In this document: in pieces, positions 8,048 to 16,519 of the stretch
Layout of the letters: the number at the start of each line of letters is the position of its first letter
Numbering within the stretch: the first letter of the stretch is position 1
Assembly: GCA_965219175.1 (NCBI GenBank)
Contig: CBDCNI010000001.1
Coordinates: 2,108,001 to 2,172,000, forward strand
DNA: 64,000 nt
Direction: 5' to 3'
From: JBBPZK01 sp965219175
Lineage (GTDB): Bacteria > Actinomycetota > Rubrobacteria > Rubrobacterales > Rubrobacteraceae
Position numbers and translations under genes: made by a program
Notes under the pieces: model-generated
Databases searched by the model: none
Seen by the model: the letters and a program-made list of their open reading frames with translations, nothing else
Told to the model about the DNA's origin: nothing

Positions 8048-9106
8048 TCAGGCTGCGGCGCCCTCCGGGATCAGGATCCCCCGTCCACCTGGAATACGAC
8101 CGTTGTTCAAGTCGTTGACCGCATCGTTTATGGCTTCTAGCGAATAGGTGTGAGTCTGCAAGCTAACCTTGCCCTGCGCCTGCAACACCATCAATTCCGC
8201 CAGATCGTTGTAGGTCCCAACCAGGTTGCCTATGATGTTCCGCTCGGTGGAGATTATGTCGATGGTCGCGACCTCCACCGCGCTCCCATAGCCGACGACG
8301 AAGTGGGAACCGGCTTCCTGCGTCATGTTCCACGCGTCAGCCTGGGCGCCCTTCTCACCAACAAAGTCGATGACTACTTCGGCTCCCATCCCATCGGTCA
8401 TCTCCATAACGGTGTCCACGTGAGAACCGTCCGCCTGAACGACCTGATCCGCGCCGAGCCGCTTGGCTACCTCCAGCGCCTCCTCCGAACGGTCCACGAC
8501 GATGACCTCGGTGGCACACAGCGCCTTCAAGGACTGTATGCCGATGTGTCCCAAGCCTCCGGCCCCTATAACTACCGCCCGAGTGCCAGGATGGAGCATC
8601 GGCACGGCCTTTTTTACCGCATGGTACGCTGTCAGGCCGGCGTCGGCATGGGCGGCGACATCTTTTGGCTCTACTCCCTCGGGCAGCTTCAGGACCGAGC
8701 GGGCGCTGATCTTCAAGAGTTCCGCGAAGCCCCCGTTGCTGTCTATACCGGGAAACGCCGAGTTCTCGCAGTGCATGTCGTCGCCGGCCCGGCACGCCCG
8801 GCACAGCCCGCAGGTGATCAGAGGATGCACGATCACCGCGTCGCCGACCTCTACGTTCGTGACCGCCGAGCCCACCTCCTCGACCCACCCGGCGTTCTCG
8901 TGACCGGGAGTATAAGGGAGGTCGATACCCGTGAGGGGAGCCCACTGGCCCTCTATGACGTGCAGGTCAGTCCGGCACAGACCAGCGCCACCGAGCCGGA
9001 CGATGACGTCCAGAGGTCCTTCAGCTTTCGGTTCGTCCACCTCTTCGAGCTTTAGCGGCTTTGTGCCAATATCCTCGTTGTACTCGTAAAGACGTGCTGC
9101 TTTCAC
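8048..9106 (-). CDS. adh: Zinc-dependent NAD(P) alcohol dehydrogenase (MDR family)
   Basis: The 352-residue medium-chain dehydrogenase has a catalytic zinc site in AGLCRTDLHVIEG (Cys) and PGHENAGWVEEVG (His-Glu). The structural zinc site is CGLCRACRAGDDMHC, with four cysteines, and the Rossmann motif is VIGAGGLGHIG. In propane-oxidation clusters the equivalent enzyme oxidises the propanol made by the monooxygenase; that substrate is inferred from context. Its GTG start overlaps the stop of the DUF59 gene and has GGAGGC upstream, so the two are translationally coupled. Length and motifs are complete. Confidence 0.92.
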   Translation of the reverse strand: MKAARLYEYNEDIGTKPLKLEEVDEPKAEGPLDVIVRLGGAGLCRTDLHVIEGQWAPLTGIDLPYTPGHENAGWVEEVGSAVTNVEVGDAVIVHPLITCGLCRACRAGDDMHCENSAFPGIDSNGGFAELLKISARSVLKLPEGVEPKDVAAHADAGLTAYHAVKKAVPMLHPGTRAVVIGAGGLGHIGIQSLKALCATEVIVVDRSEEALEVAKRLGADQVVQADGSHVDTVMEMTDGMGAEVVIDFVGEKGAQADAWNMTQEAGSHFVVGYGSAVEVATIDIISTERNIIGNLVGTYNDLAELMVLQAQGKVSLQTHTYSLEAINDAVNDLNNGRIPGGRGILIPEGAAA

Positions 9107-9798
9107 GCGCTTGCCTCCTCGGATTCCGGGCTTCCATAACGGGCGGCGAGTAGTCCCAGGCAGTGGGCGGCGTTTCCCTCGATGCTCACCCGAGTGGTGC
9201 GGGCGAACCGCAAGTGTTGCACGACCGCCTCTTCGGGTACCCGGTTTCCGTCTGGATCAACGATCAGAGGGGAACCTTCTGAAACGTCCAGCCCCAACTC
9301 TTCGCGTCGCCCCACGTATGTCTCCAACGCCTCCGAGTATGGCGCGTCCCCGAGCGTGAGACCCGCCAGCTCGACGGCCGCATAGCCATCCGCCAGTAGC
9401 TCCCGGCAGAGTATCTCCTGCCGACGGACGAATGCTTTGCGCCTGAAGGTAGTCCTGACGCCGATCAGGTCTTCTCCATTCGTTTCTCCGGCGAATGAGG
9501 AGTCGAACCCGCGTTCGTCACCGACGCCGGTGTTGATCTCACCGGAGGCGTGATGCCCATCGAGCATGACCTCGACGCTGCGCACGCCAGGCACGGAGAG
9601 CGCCGCCCCCCGCGAGTCCTCGACCATCAGGTAGGAGAAGTTCGGCGCGCAAAAGTACGTCGGCAGCCTGAGCCACACCCTCACGGCGTCTCCGAGTACC
9701 TCTACCTCCGAGACGAAGCCCAAAGTCGTTAGCGGTTCATCCAGTTCGGGGTCCCGGACACCCGTAAGGGCATCCAGGACCGATTCCTTTACTGTCAC
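9103..9798 (-). CDS. DUF59 / MIP18-type iron-sulfur assembly protein
   Basis: The N-terminal 90 residues are a DUF59 domain (VRDPELDEPLTTLGFVSEVEV, then a cysteine in TYFCAPNF). DUF59 proteins such as SufT and MIP18 help assemble Fe-S or iron centres. The C-terminal 140 residues are an extension I cannot assign. A DUF59 gene is a regular member of actinobacterial propane monooxygenase clusters, where it may help load iron into the diiron hydroxylase (inference). The gene overlaps both neighbours by 4 bases, the GTG start lying in the amidohydrolase stop, so all three are one translational unit. Confidence 0.82.
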   Translation of the reverse strand: MTVKESVLDALTGVRDPELDEPLTTLGFVSEVEVLGDAVRVWLRLPTYFCAPNFSYLMVEDSRGAALSVPGVRSVEVMLDGHHASGEINTGVGDERGFDSSFAGETNGEDLIGVRTTFRRKAFVRRQEILCRELLADGYAAVELAGLTLGDAPYSEALETYVGRREELGLDVSEGSPLIVDPDGNRVPEEAVVQHLRFARTTRVSIEGNAAHCLGLLAARYGSPESEEASA

Positions 9799-10835
9799 GG
9801 GGCGACGGGCTCTGTTTCGCTGAGTTGCGGGCCGGTGCCGGCGTGGGCGCCTTCGAGCCGCAGCTCTTTCGGGACCTCGATGTCGTAGAGCCCGGCGGCG
9901 TTGAGGCCGAGGATCTTCTTGCGGATCTCCGTGGTCAGCTCTCCGTACTCGCCTTGCATGTCCTCGGGGATCTGGAAATCAACGAACTGCTCGACGAGCC
10001 ACTTCGGCTGCCAGATGGCGTAGTCGCTGGCGAACATGATGCGGTCTTCGCCGATCCAGTAAAGGAGCTCGCCGATGATTTGGGCGAAGTACCGCGGCCG
10101 GGAGTGCATGAACGGAATGGCTACCGCGAGCCCGCCGTAAACGTTCGGCTCCTGCGTGGCGATCCAGCAAAAGTCCTCAAGCCTCGGCAACCCGACGTGC
10201 TCGACCACGAAGTTGAGGTCGGTAAACTCGCTCGCCACCTCGTCCACGTCCGCCACGTCGAAAGCGTCCCGGTTCAGCGGCCGGATGGTCGGCCCCTTGT
10301 GAACGTGTATGTTCTTGACGCCAAGCTCCCGGCACTTCTCGAGGTACCGCTTAGACCACTCGTCCCGGAGGTCCCAGCCCTTCGACTCGCCGTACCACTC
10401 GGCCGTGTATAGCTTTACGCCCTTCAGCTTGTAGCGCTCAACGAGAGCCTCGAAGTCTTCCATCCCGGCTTCGCCGTTGCGGGGATCAAAAGACCCGTTG
10501 ACGATGAACTTGTCCGGGTGCTTCTCGGCCAGCTCGGCATCCTGCTCGGTGGTGTTGAACCCACTCTTGTAGAAGTCCTTCAGGTACGTGGGCTGGAAGA
10601 TCGCCCTGTCGGCGTAACCTACCTCGAAAAGATCGTGCAGGATCTTCTCTTCAGTCTGAGTGTAAAACTCCTCGATGGGCCACTTGTACTCTTCGGGGCT
10701 CAGGGCCGTCTGGTAGTCGTGGAAGCACTCGATAAATTGCTGTCCATGGACGTTCTTCCAATTCTCGGGACGCGCATCCCAGTGGTGAACGTGTTCGTCC
10801 ACGACGAAATACTTTTCGCCATCTTTCTCGTACAA
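9795..10835 (-). CDS. Amidohydrolase-2 family protein of the alkane-oxidation cluster
   Basis: This 346-residue TIM-barrel metal-dependent hydrolase belongs to amidohydrolase family 2. The metal motif DEHVHHWDARPE lies near the N-terminus. IHVHKGPT and FVVEHVGLPRLEDF supply later histidines, and MFASDYAIWQ the closing Asp. A TTG start at 10835 is chosen because AAGGAGGAG lies four bases upstream; an upstream in-frame extension lacks a ribosome site. Such genes sit beside prmABCD in Gordonia, Rhodococcus and Mycobacterium but their reaction is not established. A decarboxylase or hydrolase of a downstream metabolite is possible. It is the first gene of the second half of the cluster. Confidence 0.85.
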   Translation of the reverse strand: MYEKDGEKYFVVDEHVHHWDARPENWKNVHGQQFIECFHDYQTALSPEEYKWPIEEFYTQTEEKILHDLFEVGYADRAIFQPTYLKDFYKSGFNTTEQDAELAEKHPDKFIVNGSFDPRNGEAGMEDFEALVERYKLKGVKLYTAEWYGESKGWDLRDEWSKRYLEKCRELGVKNIHVHKGPTIRPLNRDAFDVADVDEVASEFTDLNFVVEHVGLPRLEDFCWIATQEPNVYGGLAVAIPFMHSRPRYFAQIIGELLYWIGEDRIMFASDYAIWQPKWLVEQFVDFQIPEDMQGEYGELTTEIRKKILGLNAAGLYDIEVPKELRLEGAHAGTGPQLSETEPVAP

Positions 10836-11197
10836 GAGACTCCTCCTTCTCGATAACTTGGATCCGGCTACCAAACACGTCGTGCAAGAGTAGCCTTACA
10901 TCTTCTGTCTTGAATCCACCCTAGAGAGGCGGTCAAAGAACTTCGGGACCTGTGAGCTTTCTCTACAGTCTCCTTTCGCTGATTTCCCCTGACGGATCCG
11001 ATCTCTGATCGCCCGCCTTTCGCCATCATAACCAACCTCGAATTGCGCGGCAACCGACAGAAGATTTTTCCAACAATGTGAGAATTTTTCAACGGCGCGG
11101 GAAACGGGGTGCGATAACATCGTGCTATCCGGTACAGTCAAGGTTGGACCAGGAGCCGACCTGACCGAATGCATCCGTTCGGGGAAAGGAATCGGAG
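10836..11197. other. 362-base divergent intergenic region
   Basis: No gene is supported here. It separates the amidohydrolase operon (minus) from the small gene at 11198 (plus). It is AT-richer than the flanking genes and holds the 15-base motif at 11065-11079 that recurs upstream of prmA. No clear -35/-10 pair stands out. Confidence 0.6.
11065..11079. promoter_or_regulatory. Candidate operator, copy 1 (TTTTTCCAACAATGT)
   Basis: This 15-mer differs at one position from the one at 16389-16403 upstream of prmA. Both copies are followed by a GA(A)-AATTT-like stretch. It lies between the amidohydrolase operon and the divergent small gene. It may bind the IclR regulator encoded at 16520 or another activator (inference). 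Confidence 0.45.
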
Positions 11198-11515
11198 ATG
11201 CAGGAAGATAATTCCGGGAACAAGCAACTTCCCGTCAAAGAGTTCGAAGAGCGGACCCTGAACGCGGGCCGCCTTTACTCTCTACTGCGCGAAGAAGTCG
11301 GGATCGAAGACCCGTGGCACATCATCGCGCTGTCACTTTGCTCTTTCGGGCAGATGCATCCCAAAGACGGCTGGGAGTTCATGCTGACGAACCGCAAAGA
11401 CATAGAAGATGTAGGCAAACTTTTCGAGCGCTCCAAATCTCGGGAGGAATTTACGGAAGGGCTCATAGCTTTGAAGGAACAGCATTTGAGGGGTCAACTA
11501 GGAAGTCAAGGTTGA
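11198..11515 (+). CDS. Small protein of unknown function inside the alkane cluster, opposite strand
   Basis: This 105-residue soluble protein has no family I recognise. It is charged and mostly helical in appearance (KEFEERTLNAGRLYSLLREEVG, then IEDVGKLFERSKSREEFTEGLIALKEQH). The ATG has GGAAAGGAATCGGAG upstream. It is transcribed against the surrounding cluster, converging on prmD, and shares its upstream region with the amidohydrolase operon, so it may respond to the same signal. Codon use looks normal for the genome. A small regulator or stress protein is possible but not shown. Confidence 0.65.
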   Translation: MQEDNSGNKQLPVKEFEERTLNAGRLYSLLREEVGIEDPWHIIALSLCSFGQMHPKDGWEFMLTNRKDIEDVGKLFERSKSREEFTEGLIALKEQHLRGQLGSQG

Positions 11516-11541
11516 CTACAAGGGTACGATAAATTTGGGTA

Positions 11542-11585
11542 CAAAAACCGAGTAGGTGGCGGTTCTCGAAGGAACCACCACCTAC
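11542..11585 (-). terminator. Rho-independent terminator of the monooxygenase operon
   Basis: A 14-bp stem with one mismatch (11552-11565 with 11572-11585) and a 6-base loop is followed on the minus strand by CGGTTTTTG. It lies 27 bases past the stop of the coupling-protein gene and may also stop transcription arriving from the convergent small gene. Confidence 0.8.
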
Positions 11586-11611
11586 TGTCGCAGACCTGAA
11601 TCAAGCTGAAC

Positions 11612-11989
11612 TCAGGCTGGTAGAGTCGGCTCGTCGTCCTCTGGAGCTTCCGCGGAGCCGAGATACTCAGCGGCGTCCTCGGGGTTGGCGAATAACAGTA
11701 TCTTGTCGTCGAGACGAACCATCCGCCCGTAGTGGGTCGAAGTTTCTATTTCGAAGTCGTAGGTAGTGAACTCATCTTCGCCGAGGTACTCGGCGATCTC
11801 ATCCATGTCGAACTCGAGTTTGTCGTTGGCGTCGACCCGGATCATGGCCGGATATTTGGTGATCTCAACGCCTTCCTTCTCGCCCATTAGTTCGGCGATG
11901 GCGTTTCCTTCGACGCTCGCGCTCATCGTGACCCCGCACCTGTTCGACGAGGTTCGCTCATTCGTATACTGCTGTGGCTGCTCGCTCAT
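11612..11989 (-). CDS. prmD: Propane-type monooxygenase coupling/effector protein (MmoB/DmpM family)
   Basis: This 125-residue protein fits the small cofactor-free effector that binds the hydroxylase and tunes electron transfer. The MmoB/DmpM core is VTMSASVEGNAIAELMGEKEGVEI, then PAMIRVDANDKLEFDMDEIAEYLG, and it ends with an acidic tail. Its ATG overlaps the stop of the beta-subunit gene (ATGA), so the two are coupled. It is last in the hydroxylase operon and is followed by a strong terminator. The gene name follows the Gordonia/Rhodococcus prm and mycobacterial mim clusters; the actual substrate (propane, another short alkane, or a cyclic ether) cannot be read from sequence. Confidence 0.92.
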   Translation of the reverse strand: MSEQPQQYTNERTSSNRCGVTMSASVEGNAIAELMGEKEGVEITKYPAMIRVDANDKLEFDMDEIAEYLGEDEFTTYDFEIETSTHYGRMVRLDDKILLFANPEDAAEYLGSAEAPEDDEPTLPA

Positions 11990-13116
11990 GCTTTCACCTC
12001 CTCCGGCACCTTCAGGCCGAGGTCCGAGAGAATGCCCTCGAAACGGTTCTTGATTTTTTCGTAAGACTCTTCGAAACTCACGGGCTGCTTCTCCGGCTCG
12101 GACCAGATGGGCTCCAAGCCTTCAGCCGCCGCGACACTGTAAGGAACCCAGTTGGAGAGCCACTCTTGCATCAACTCCCTGTTCTCGTCACCGTGGGTCT
12201 CGTCCTCCAGCATATCCTTCATCATGTCTCTGGTGTAGCTAAGATCGCGGTCGTTGAATTCCCTCTCGCCCACGCCCACTACCGAGGGAGTCAGGAAGTC
12301 TCCGTGCAGCGGGGCGAACCGCATCGCGAACTGGCTGCGGAACAGCTCGCCGACCAGCGGCTCGAAGACGATGTTGGCCGCGAACGTGGTCTCCGCCCAG
12401 TCCGTGGCGTTCATTATGCGCTCCACGTTCTCCCGCACTCCCTGCCACGATGGGTCTTCCATCCAGGCTTTCTGGTGCGCGGCGCCGTCAAACTCTTCGG
12501 GGAAGATCTCGCTCAGTTCCAGGTTGTACAGCAAGAGATCCTGGGCGGTGCGTAGCTTGTGCATGCAGTTGACGGCGATGGCGTTGTTGTGCATGTTGCT
12601 CATGGCGGCCCGCTGCGCCGGCATAAAGACGTACATCCCGAGACCGTGATCTGCATGAGACCACGTGCTTACGTGCCGGGCGACGATGTCGAGCCAGCTC
12701 TTGTCCCAGTTCTCGAACACGTTCTCGGATTTCGCGTTCTCGATGTTCTGCTGGATCTGACGAATGGAGTTGGAGTTGTTGACGTAGTACGTCTTCTCCC
12801 ACTCCTCATTTGGATCCCGGAACCTGTGCCAGTCGGAAGACTTTATTTTCGTCCAGTTGGCGTCGTACCCGAGGTCTCCGTTGGCCCAGCCGAGGATCCA
12901 ACCCTGCGTAAGGTACTTGTCCGGATCGGGCTGTACGTCGAGCGTTACGTCCTCGTACCGGGTTGACCTACGCCCTTTGGGCGTAAAGTAGTTGTATTTC
13001 CTGCTGTCCGACCCCGCAAACGTGGCCGCGCCGGCTTCTGCGTCCGTCAGCCGGATGGGGGGTAGACTCCTCGTTCCTCTTCCGACTCCTTCTGTGATCG
13101 CGCTCTCTTCACTCAC
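11986..13116 (-). CDS. prmC: Propane-type diiron monooxygenase, hydroxylase small (beta) subunit
   Basis: The 376-residue protein belongs to the ferritin-like beta subunits of bacterial multicomponent monooxygenases. Features include YEDVTLDVQPDPDKYLTQGW near the N-terminus, a helical core with ADHGLGMYVFMPAQRAA, and MHKLRTAQDLLLYNLELS. Beta subunits pair with the alpha subunit to form the hydroxylase dimer but do not carry the iron pair. Start is GTG with AAAGGAGG ten bases upstream. It lies between the reductase and coupling-protein genes, the normal prmABCD order. Confidence 0.93.
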   Translation of the reverse strand: MSEESAITEGVGRGTRSLPPIRLTDAEAGAATFAGSDSRKYNYFTPKGRRSTRYEDVTLDVQPDPDKYLTQGWILGWANGDLGYDANWTKIKSSDWHRFRDPNEEWEKTYYVNNSNSIRQIQQNIENAKSENVFENWDKSWLDIVARHVSTWSHADHGLGMYVFMPAQRAAMSNMHNNAIAVNCMHKLRTAQDLLLYNLELSEIFPEEFDGAAHQKAWMEDPSWQGVRENVERIMNATDWAETTFAANIVFEPLVGELFRSQFAMRFAPLHGDFLTPSVVGVGEREFNDRDLSYTRDMMKDMLEDETHGDENRELMQEWLSNWVPYSVAAAEGLEPIWSEPEKQPVSFEESYEKIKNRFEGILSDLGLKVPEEVKA

Positions 13117-13301
13117 AGATCAACAACCTCCTTTTCCCTTTCGTGATGCTCTGCCGTTCACACTAGATTCCGGGATTTGGATTCCTGCTTCCCCACCACA
13201 GACTTACCAACCCCGTATCGAAGTAGCGTGTCCTGCTTGAACTGTCAAACCATAGGCGCCCTCCGCACTGTGTCCAAGATTTTCGCCACCCGAACCCGTA
13301 C

Positions 13302-14393
13302 CTATCCGACCGCACCGGGGAAGGTCGGTCCGCTCTCTTCTTTCTGATCCGAGCCTTCTTCCGCCCCGGTCGTGGTGAACTTGTCGTAGAAGATGCTCTC
13401 CTGGTCAATGCCCTTCATTTCGAGTACCGGGATGGCGGCGTCGACCATTGGCGGCGGACCGGCCAGGTAGGCCTCCGTGCCGGTGAGGTCCCCTTCGAGA
13501 CGCTCGAAGACGTCCGTGATGAGGCCCGTTTCTCCATTCCAGTCGCTGTCGGCGTCGGGCTCGGAGAGGGCCGGAACGAACTTGAAATCAGACAACTGCT
13601 CCTCCAATTCCTTCATCTCGTCCAGGTAGAAGAGGTCTTTCTCGGTTCGGGCGCCGTAGTAGTAAGTTGCTTTCCGCTCTATACCCTTCTCGACCATATG
13701 GCGCAGGAGCGAAAGGATCGGGGCCGTACCGGAGCCGCCCCCGACGAAGATAATGTCACCCTCGGATTTCTCCCTCAACATGAACATGCCGAAGGGAACC
13801 TTCATCTTCATCCTCTGGCCGATCTCCAGCCCGTCTTCCAGCAAACTCGAAAACCTGCCGCCCTGATACACCTTGATAATGAACTCAGCCCGCTCGCCGC
13901 TGGAGGGCGTGTTCGCCATGGAGTACGCCCGGTGCACGTCGTCGCTGCCCGGTATGTAGAGTTCCGCGTACTGACCGGGGATAAAGTTCATCTCCGGCGG
14001 ATCCACGAGTTTCAGCACGAGCCGCCTCATATCGTGGGTCAGTTCTTCGATTTCCTCGACCTCACCGTAGACGAGCTGTATCGGGACGCCCTGGTTCAGC
14101 ATCTCCTCGCGGAAGCTGAGCAGCTCGACCTCCAGGTCGCTGTAGGCGTGAGACCGGCAGAGAAGGACGAATCCCTCCTCCTCTTCGTTTTCATTGAGGG
14201 CGAAGGTGGAGAACCGATCCATCTCCAGATCCCCATCCAGAAGGAAAGACTTGCAGGCCGAACACTGTCCTTCCTTGCAACCGTGCATTAGCATCACACC
14301 GTGACGAAACGCCGCGTCGAGTACGGTTTCGTCTTCATCGACCTCGATCTCGATGCCAACCGGCTCGAAATTAACCTTATGCTTCTCACCCAT
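13302..14393 (-). CDS. prmB: Monooxygenase reductase (2Fe-2S, FAD, NADH)
   Basis: The 363-residue reductase has a plant-type ferredoxin domain first, with Cys39, Cys44 and Cys47 in GCKEGQCSACKS and Cys79 in LLCRSHAY. An FAD domain follows (RAYSMANTPSS), then an NAD-binding domain (GGGSGTAPILSLLRHM) and AGPPPMVDAAIPVL near the end. It passes electrons from NADH to the hydroxylase. It follows prmA after a 206-base gap that contains a hairpin, so its level may be set below that of prmA. Start ATG has GGGATAGGT upstream. Confidence 0.95.
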   Translation of the reverse strand: MGEKHKVNFEPVGIEIEVDEDETVLDAAFRHGVMLMHGCKEGQCSACKSFLLDGDLEMDRFSTFALNENEEEEGFVLLCRSHAYSDLEVELLSFREEMLNQGVPIQLVYGEVEEIEELTHDMRRLVLKLVDPPEMNFIPGQYAELYIPGSDDVHRAYSMANTPSSGERAEFIIKVYQGGRFSSLLEDGLEIGQRMKMKVPFGMFMLREKSEGDIIFVGGGSGTAPILSLLRHMVEKGIERKATYYYGARTEKDLFYLDEMKELEEQLSDFKFVPALSEPDADSDWNGETGLITDVFERLEGDLTGTEAYLAGPPPMVDAAIPVLEMKGIDQESIFYDKFTTTGAEEGSDQKEESGPTFPGAVG

Positions 14394-14528
14394 ATATAAA
14401 CCTATCCCCTAACCCGTCGCCCGTGGCTCCGGACCGCAATGACTGCGACTTTTGTGGTTCTTTTGATCCTATCCAGGGGGGAGTTTCCGGTCAAGCATGT
14501 AACTCAACTGATTTTCCAACATACAAGG

Positions 14529-14562
14529 AAAGAGGCGAATGGAACTTACCATCCGCCTCTTT
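14529..14562 (-). terminator. Hairpin between prmA and prmB, possible attenuator
   Basis: AAAGAGGCGAATGG (14529-14542) pairs with 14549-14562 across a 6-base loop, with one G-T wobble and A/T ends typical of a terminator. It lies 38 bases past the prmA stop and well before prmB. Partial termination would give more hydroxylase alpha subunit than reductase (inference). Confidence 0.6.
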
Positions 14563-14599
14563 CGGCATCTTTGTCAGCCTTGACCAGGGGCCGAAGATG

Positions 14600-16237
14600 T
14601 TAGTAGCTGGAGTTTATAGTGAAGCCTTTCTTGTACTCCTCCATGTGCTTCTCGCGCTCGTCGTCCGACATCTCGTTGAGCAAGACGTTCGGGCTCTGGA
14701 ACTCGATGCCCCGGAGATTGTCGGTGGTCCACATCTTGTCGTCCTCGAAGATGACGTGCGGCTGTGGAACGAGTGTCTTGCCGTCGTTCCGGACGTAACC
14801 GAGGTCTTGAACGATGTCCGCCAGATCCCAGCCATGGTACAGGGTCTCCCACTCGCGCTTGCCGGTCTGGCGGCCCATAGCGGGCGTCGGACGGCCATTG
14901 TACGTATCGCGGAAAGCAACCGTGTCCTGCCAATGGCACCACTTGGAGCAGTAGGTTCTCCACTGGTCGTCCACGTAGTCCATGATGGTGTCCTCGCGGA
15001 TCAGGCACGGAACCATGCAGCTCCAGCAACGGTGCGGGTACACGTAGCCGGTATCTTCGAAGGCTATAGGCTTGTGGCCGTTCGGCTCGGAGAGCGAACT
15101 GTAATGCTCCCACCACTGGCCGAACTTGTCGTACCAGCCCGGATACTTATGCTCGAACCACTCAAAGTCTTCGTTGGTCATCGGGTCGATGCGCCAGTAG
15201 TTGACCATCCAGCCGGTTGCGAAGAACTGGGCAACGTGATGGTGGTAGAAGCCCTTGGAGATCCTCTCCCAGCTATCCTCGATAACTTCGTGAGGCACCT
15301 TGAGGCCGTACTTCTCAAGCGGGACCAGATAGCTACGATAGTAGTCATCGTAGTACCAGCGGCGCCACATCTCGGCGTAGCTCTCACGGTCCTGGCGGCG
15401 GTCCTTGGTGCCGTAGTCGATAAACGTACCGATGGCGGCATCCACGACGGCGTGCTGGTTCCAGAGAGAGTAGATCAGGTCCCGCTCTATGAGATCTTTG
15501 TTCTCATCGTGGGCCAGTGCCATCAAGAGAGTGCCGTAGCCGTTGTTCATGTGCCGCGATTCGTCGGACTGTACCGAAAGGAATACCGTCGGCAACAAAT
15601 AGTCGCCGTTTGCTGCAGCCTCCGACGGCATCGCCACGAACAGCGTGTTCGTGAACGCGGTCTCGGCCACGACCTGCAGGTAGATGTTGCAGGCGGTGAT
15701 CGCATCCCCCGTGATGAAGCCCTCACCGAACTGCCGCCCAATAGTGCCGGCGTAGTTGTTCGAGAAAGCCTTCTCCGTGATGTCGAAGCCGGCCGGGTCG
15801 ATGTAGTTCCTCATGTACTCGCGCTTGAGGTTCATCTGGATCGTCGAGTGGCGAACCTCGTCGATCATCTGGAACGCGAGACCGTTGTGGATCTCCGGGT
15901 TCGGCACCGCTTCGGTCAAAAGCGGCATGGCCCTCGCGGCCGAGATCTCCGGGAACGGAATTATGCTCAGAAAGAGCTTCTGCCACTCCATCCATCGCGG
16001 CTGCACCTGACGCCACATGTTCCCCCGGACGGCCCCGTCTATGGCGCCGTAAACCCGGTGGTCTTTCTCTTCCTGCATCGGGAAGTAGGACTGCATGACC
16101 TGCTTCATCGGGTCCTTCATCGAACCCTTGGTGAGCTTGTAGTCGGTCTTGTACTTGGGGTCCTTCGTGACGAAAGTCGGGTCCCAAGATAGCTCCTGGA
16201 TCTTATTGTGAGCCTTGGTAACACTTCTGCGTGCCAC
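14600..16237 (-). CDS. prmA: Propane-type diiron monooxygenase, hydroxylase large (alpha) subunit
   Basis: This 545-residue catalytic subunit has a carboxylate-bridged diiron site. The ligands are in the expected pattern: Glu97 in PFPEISAARA, Glu127 and His130 in IDEVRHS, Glu192 in VAETAFTN, and Glu226 with His229 in SDESRHMNN. Length and motifs match PrmA/MimA. It hydroxylates an alkane with O2 and two electrons delivered through PrmB and PrmD. Start is GTG with AAAGGAGG upstream. It is first in its operon; a 282-base region with a candidate operator separates it from the divergent IclR gene. Substrate is inferred from cluster layout. Confidence 0.95.
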   Translation of the reverse strand: MARRSVTKAHNKIQELSWDPTFVTKDPKYKTDYKLTKGSMKDPMKQVMQSYFPMQEEKDHRVYGAIDGAVRGNMWRQVQPRWMEWQKLFLSIIPFPEISAARAMPLLTEAVPNPEIHNGLAFQMIDEVRHSTIQMNLKREYMRNYIDPAGFDITEKAFSNNYAGTIGRQFGEGFITGDAITACNIYLQVVAETAFTNTLFVAMPSEAAANGDYLLPTVFLSVQSDESRHMNNGYGTLLMALAHDENKDLIERDLIYSLWNQHAVVDAAIGTFIDYGTKDRRQDRESYAEMWRRWYYDDYYRSYLVPLEKYGLKVPHEVIEDSWERISKGFYHHHVAQFFATGWMVNYWRIDPMTNEDFEWFEHKYPGWYDKFGQWWEHYSSLSEPNGHKPIAFEDTGYVYPHRCWSCMVPCLIREDTIMDYVDDQWRTYCSKWCHWQDTVAFRDTYNGRPTPAMGRQTGKREWETLYHGWDLADIVQDLGYVRNDGKTLVPQPHVIFEDDKMWTTDNLRGIEFQSPNVLLNEMSDDEREKHMEEYKKGFTINSSY

Positions 16238-16388
16238 TATTTTGCTGCCTCCTTTCAGAGGTACTGACGGGTTGATCCATCTTCCTTACGGTAAATTCCC
16301 TTGCTCGCACCCCCTTGCGCCGCACGATTCAATCCTATCTGCCACCATGGTAGTGGAGGCTCGTATCGCAAGAGGCACACGAGAGTCG

Positions 16389-16403
16389 TTTTTCCAACAG
16401 TGT
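16389..16403. promoter_or_regulatory. Candidate operator, copy 2 (TTTTTCCAACAGTGT)
   Basis: It matches the motif at 11065-11079 at 14 of 15 bases. It lies 152 bases upstream of the prmA start and 117 upstream of the IclR gene, so it is placed to control both. A shorter 10-base match (TTTTCCAACA) occurs at 14512-14521 between prmA and prmB. Confidence 0.45.
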
Positions 16404-16519
16404 ATGAAATTTCACGGAAAGTTGGAATTCTATTAGAAGTGTGGCAAGCTATGTACGGGAATCGGGGTAGAGGAGTTGCTTCCTCCGGGAAGCCGACGTG
16501 GTTCGAAGGGTGATCATTG

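Noticed and set aside
14423..16192. A 589-codon open frame on the plus strand opposite prmA
   Set aside because: It is the shadow of the GC-rich prmA codons; prmA on the minus strand has a complete diiron site, and the shadow has no recognisable domain or ribosome site.
16320..16400. A sigma-54 promoter before prmA, as suggested for some mim clusters
   Set aside because: The best stretch lacks the GG (-24) element at proper distance from GC (-12), and no enhancer-binding activator gene is in the window.
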